A program made the position numbers and the translations under genes. The notes under the pieces are model-generated. The model was not told where the DNA came from. It made no database searches and saw only the letters and a list, made by a program, of their open reading frames with translations. From Lactarius indigo (lineage: Eukaryota > Basidiomycota > Agaricomycetes > Russulales > Russulaceae): DNA of 64,000 nucleotides. This document shows, in pieces, positions 60,601 through 64,000 of the stretch. Numbering within the stretch: position 1 is the first letter of the stretch; each line of letters begins with the position of its first letter. Where the stretch lies: the NCBI GenBank assembly GCA_025766275.1, contig JAFKAC010000150.1, positions 1 through 64,000 on the forward strand, read 5' to 3'.

Positions 60601-61272
60601 GATTATAACTGGAGAATAACGCACTTGCTCTCCCTTGTCTGATTTCCTTGGTCGCTATCGCGAAGATAGACAACACCTCCACCATGATCTTTACTATAAC
60701 ATCCGTCATTGCTGCTGTCTGCGGAACTTCTGTGTAGGCCTCGAGTCGTTTGAAGAAGTTCTCAATACGTTCGAAGATGTCGATGAGGATGTCGTGGCTG
60801 GCAGCAACATCCTTGGATGCCTGAATGATCGGGCTGTCACAACGGTCCGCAAGGTGTGCTAAACGAAGATATTCACCAAGAGCAGGACTCCAATTCCAGC
60901 AAATATCACTTTGGCGGGCGAGAACACCTGTAAAACACAGGTGAGAGCACAAATCGTGGAACGAGGCATTCGCCCAATACTCACCAAACCAACGCCCTCA
61001 CCGAGTGTAGCGGAGAATGCGTAAAGCACGTTTACGGTCGGATTAAGCCACTTTGTCAACCTCTCGTCATCTCTCCGAGACTGCTCGAACTCCTCAACCT
61101 GGGCTTTGAGCACGGCGAGAATTGCATCGGGAGTGTCGCAGGTCTTGAGCCAGGCGGCTAAGGGATGAGATGTGATGTCGTGCCCCGTTTGCTTTTTGTA
61201 GGCCTTGAAGGCAGTTTTGAAGATAGCGTCGAAGTTGGAGGAAGAGGTGGATGGGAGTGGGGACTGAGACAT
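57688..61272 (-). CDS. NLR-E: Goodbye - heptad coil - NACHT - ankyrin STAND protein, intact, 9 exons
   Basis: Exons (minus): 61272-60985, 60927-60877, 60820-60625, 60571-60104, 60047-59988, 59936-59766, 59712-59688, 59628-59029 and 58975-57688; 3147 nt, 1048 aa, all in phase. Goodbye-like ~12-180; heptads ~200-330, the longest run among the intact copies; P-loop GKPGSGKS split by an intron; Walker B IYLILDAVDEC; six ankyrin repeats in the last ~190 residues (for example TPLHAAFTKRDVEIVWLLLE). Compared with NLR-B, most differences in the C-terminal third fall at the turns between ankyrin repeats. Likely a cytosolic sensor; function is inferred from architecture only. Confidence 0.9.
60195..60400 (-). 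repeat. 21-bp minisatellite coding for heptads in NLR-E exon 4
   Basis: About ten units reading V(D/N)xRV(Q/H)G. The equivalent arrays are at about 220-440 (A), 11600-11740 (B) and 22515-22580 (C). Confidence 0.85.
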
Positions 61273-61902
61273 GGTGCAACGGTATGGCGTCGATTGGAGT
61301 TAGGAGGAAAAGCAGATAGCCTGTGACGGCAATTAAACGGAGAGAGCTGAGGCAGGACGAGGCACTGCCGCACAGCCTCGTGTACTGCAAATATTTGAGT
61401 GATCTGGATAAGGATGATAGACGCGCTACCGACGTGATAAGGATAGACGCGGCAACTTGGTGACAACATAGGCGGATGCAGCGTCTAGTGAAGGGAAATA
61501 GTAGTTCGAGCTGACGGAAGAAAAGACTGCGACCGATGACAATGGCTTGGGGCTCATACTAGTTGTCAGATACCTAGCAGAGTCTTGTACAGCACGACAA
61601 GACCTAAGTAGTAGTATAGGACTAACAAATGGACTCAACTAATGTTCAATTTTTCTTGTGTACGATACGTAGCACAATAATATGGTTACGCTAGCGTCCG
61701 ACTTCCGGAACGATCTCGATACAAAGATACCCCCACGCCCAAGATCGGGTATGGCTCAAATTGTTGATGCTTTTAATCGCATGTGTCTAGCGTTATCGCC
61801 CCAGCAATGCGTTTGTTGCATTCGGAACATGTAAATTCTACTTCTCAATTATGAAGCACAGTACGTCCAAAAGTTGATCCAAACTGGGAGTCCCAAGCCC
61901 CG
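61273..61902. other. NLR-E upstream spacer
   Basis: No gene seen. Conserved NLR 5' block followed by module spacer, interrupted at 61903 by an insertion. Confidence 0.45.
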
Positions 61903-62257
61903 TGTAAGGACCAGCCGAGGTCTGTGCTCGAAACTACACTAACCGGCCCTACTATATTGAAACCATTCCACATCAACGCCAACATCATCGCCAACACTAC
62001 GCCTATGACTCGGAGCCTCATGGCAGACCAACGCCAACACCTTGCACGTCCCGGAACACTTTAAATTACCTTACAATACTTCCTTATCCGACGACTACTC
62101 GTGTATATAATGCCTCGGCTCTCTCTCTCTCTCTCTCCAACTTGCGTGCTTAAGTGCTCCGTGCCGTCGGTCGCCTTGTCTCTCTTGTCTCGTATCTTGT
62201 TTACGTCTTCCTCTAGGGACGAATCTCGATCGCCTTGCAGCTAATACCTATTCCCCA
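61903..62257. mobile_element. 355-bp insertion with TATA box and (CT)n, possible solo LTR
   Basis: Other modules pass directly from gtcccaag-ccc to cgaaacccagagc. Here TGTAAGGACCAGCC...CCTATTCCCCA is added. It begins TG and ends CA, and contains gtgtatataatgcctcggct followed by a (CT)n run near 62115-62135, a promoter-like layout. No clean 5-bp duplication is seen (CCCC flanks are suggestive only). Confidence 0.4.
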
Positions 62258-62329
62258 AATCTACGAAACCCAGAGCAAGCCAACATCGGGAGTAACGAGG
62301 CAATAGGTCTGATGCGTCCCGCAGGATCC

Positions 62330-63230
62330 TAGCAATGGCAGAGTATCCACCAGTGTTGCAGCCAGGGTTCGAACCAACTGTGATGTCATAGAGGGTCACG
62401 AGGCCATTGCCGAACGGCCAGGAGTTGAGAAGCCGAGGGGCGAGTAGCCGTCAAGCAGTGGGATTGTGTGAGCCACGATCTGTACATTTGCAATTATCCG
62501 GGCGCTTGCAGATAGACGAGGTAGAGAGATGCATAGGAGTCGCTCGTGTTAGATGCGACTACCTCGACGACATGACGAAGTTTCAGAATCTGATAGCCTG
62601 CGCGGCGGTGTCGGGGACGCCGCAGCCCGTAGCGTTACACGGATCACAGAGCATAAATATGTCAGCTCAGGTCATGGAGGCGAGCATACTCGTAGGGGCC
62701 TTAATACCAGTTGCTAAGGTTCTAGATGAAGGGAAGCATGGCCTGCAGTTGGTACCTCGCGTGCTGAAAGCAAGACGAAAAGCTGTCGCCGAAAAGTCTC
62801 GCTGCGATCTCCGGCTCGTAGACCGTCGTCTCGCCAACATAGATAACCCCAGGACCTGCGAAAGGGTGGTGGGATGGTGGTTTACCTGTACACGAGCTTC
62901 TAAGACTCTTCCGAGCTCATTAAAGATGCCACACGTACAAGTTGTGAAGAACACAGGCACAAACTGGACAGGCTGTCGTCTGTCACATGGTCCCCTTTTC
63001 CGACGCCGAAGTCAATGTTCGCGAGGACTGACCCTGCATGCGCCGAGCTGCGGAAACCATACATTACATATTCTCTCTTGGCGGCTTGGTCGTACGACGT
63101 GCTAATGAAGCCCGGGCGGTCGAGGATGTATCGAAGGTGAGAAAGCAGTCGTCCATGCCCGGCGACCCACGGCGAGTGCTGCAGAGGATGTGGAGGATCG
63201 GGTAGCACGTATGCCGATTCCGTGTTGCAG
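62330..63230 (-). pseudogene. S53-5: decayed sedolisin gene
   Basis: Minus-strand blocks: a C-terminal segment equivalent to YDITVGSNPGCNTGG near 62340-62390, SLLDGYSPLGF-like near 62420-62465, a PDTAAQAIRF-like segment near 62575-62620, and NIDFGVGKGDHVTDD near 62980-63030. Frames change between them. The N-terminal side ends early, where NLR-promoter-like sequence begins. Confidence 0.55.
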
Positions 63231-63840
63231 TAGGGTGGTTCGAGTCGGAAGATGAGGAGAGGAAAAGTATGGGAGTTGTGGCCGTAGCTAGTACAGCGTC
63301 GTGTAAGTTACCGCATATGGGTGATAAGGACGATATGCGCGCTATCGACTAGAAGGTGATGCAGCAGCATAACTGGACGCGATGTCAAGAGACAATAAAG
63401 TTGTTCGAGATGAAGGAAGAGAGGTCCGTTGATGGCAAAGAACAAACATAGCTGTGATACCATATACGGCATTGGGACGGTAGCGTCCAAACAAAGCAAT
63501 ACTGACCAATGAACTAGTAGTACTACTGGTAGCACGATCATTTGTACAATACCCCACAATATGCACTACTACATGGTTACTCTGACCTCCAACGCGTATA
63601 AAGTCTTGCCAGTGATCATCCTGAACTTTCAGGCATCCCCACATCTGGGATCGGGTATGGCTGGTTGATGGGGTACGCTATGCGCCAAAGCGTAACGAGT
63701 CGGACCACCCTTGAGGTCAAGTGTCTTGGGTCGCAGGTTTCGGCTTTAGCTTCGCTCTGTTTCAATGGCATATACCTTGCGTTACCTCCCTGAACAAGTC
63801 AATGTCGAGAGTGAAGAGACAATAAGTCCGGTGGGTCGTA
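63231..63840. other. Relic of an NLR 5' region, no coding sequence left
   Basis: Strings such as gggtgataaggacgatatgcgcgctatcga near 63317 and tgtacaataccccac near 63543 parallel the NLR upstream blocks (for example 61395-61450). No Goodbye exon precedes them, so the NLR and Lpd parts of this sixth module are gone. Confidence 0.4.
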
Positions 63841-64000
63841 TAGGGGCGATGGCGAAGTATCCATTGGTGTTGTAGCCTGGGCTCGAGCCAACTGTGACAT
63901 CATTGAAGAACACGAGATGGGGGAGCAGCCTTCGAAAAGCAAGTAGTCATTGAATGGTGAGATTGTACTAGCCAGGATCGGTACATTTGCGGTTAGCTGT
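63841..64000 (-). pseudogene. S53-6: C-terminal end of another sedolisin relic, cut by the window edge
   Basis: The minus strand shows a block related to NDVTVGSSPGYNT near 63865-63905 followed by an LLDG/YLLF-like segment, matching the C-terminal block of the other S53 relics. Confidence 0.45.

Overview
The window looks like a repeat-rich region of a filamentous basidiomycete (probably Agaricomycetes) genome. Short GT-AG introns interrupt every gene. The gene families are basidiomycete-type: NACHT-ankyrin proteins with an N-terminal Goodbye-like domain, an S53 (sedolisin) protease, a DUF6589/RecQ-helicase element, a Ty3/Gypsy chromovirus and a hAT transposon. Species cannot be named from the sequence alone. 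There is nothing prokaryotic here.

The backbone is a tandemly duplicated module of three genes: an NLR-like STAND gene on the minus strand, a decayed S53 peptidase on the minus strand, and a decayed dihydrolipoamide dehydrogenase (E3, Lpd) gene on the plus strand. In order: NLR-A (1-1329, cut by the window edge, broken), S53-1, Lpd-1, a foreign gene fragment, Lpd-2; NLR-B (9091-12626, intact), S53-2, a 3.0-kb TIR insertion (14301-17317), Lpd-3; NLR-C (20014-23466, broken), S53-3, Lpd-4 (split by a 21-kb nest of transposons); NLR-D (50089-53583, intact), S53-4, Lpd-5 (with an internal inversion); NLR-E (57688-61272, intact), S53-5, and a collapsed sixth module running off the right edge. I could splice NLR-B, -D and -E by eye into nine-exon genes with identical phases (1034, 1017 and 1048 aa). 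All S53 and Lpd copies carry lesions, so only the receptor gene appears to be maintained.

The nest is three elements deep, and each has its own target-site duplication. (1) A TIR element (25883-47122) has ~255-bp inverted repeats and a 9-bp duplication. It carries a DUF6589 gene and a divergent RecQ-type helicase gene, and sits in the leader of Lpd-4. (2) A hAT transposon (31690-47075, 8-bp duplication TTGATTAG) is inserted in the right inverted repeat of element 1. (3) A Ty3/Gypsy chromovirus (32989-40919, 579-bp LTRs that read as identical, 5-bp duplication CTCGC) is inserted in the hAT element. It has an 11-nt self-priming signal like Tf1 and an unusual Pol tail ending in zinc knuckles.

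The most interesting signals are: the DUF6589+RecQ element as a candidate helicase-encoding transposon; the NLR array, where a 21-bp heptad-coding minisatellite changes length by whole units and the P-loop sits in a 25-nt microexon; the self-priming Gypsy element with its Pol extension; and the 14.3-17.3 kb TIR insertion that seems to carry host gene fragments.
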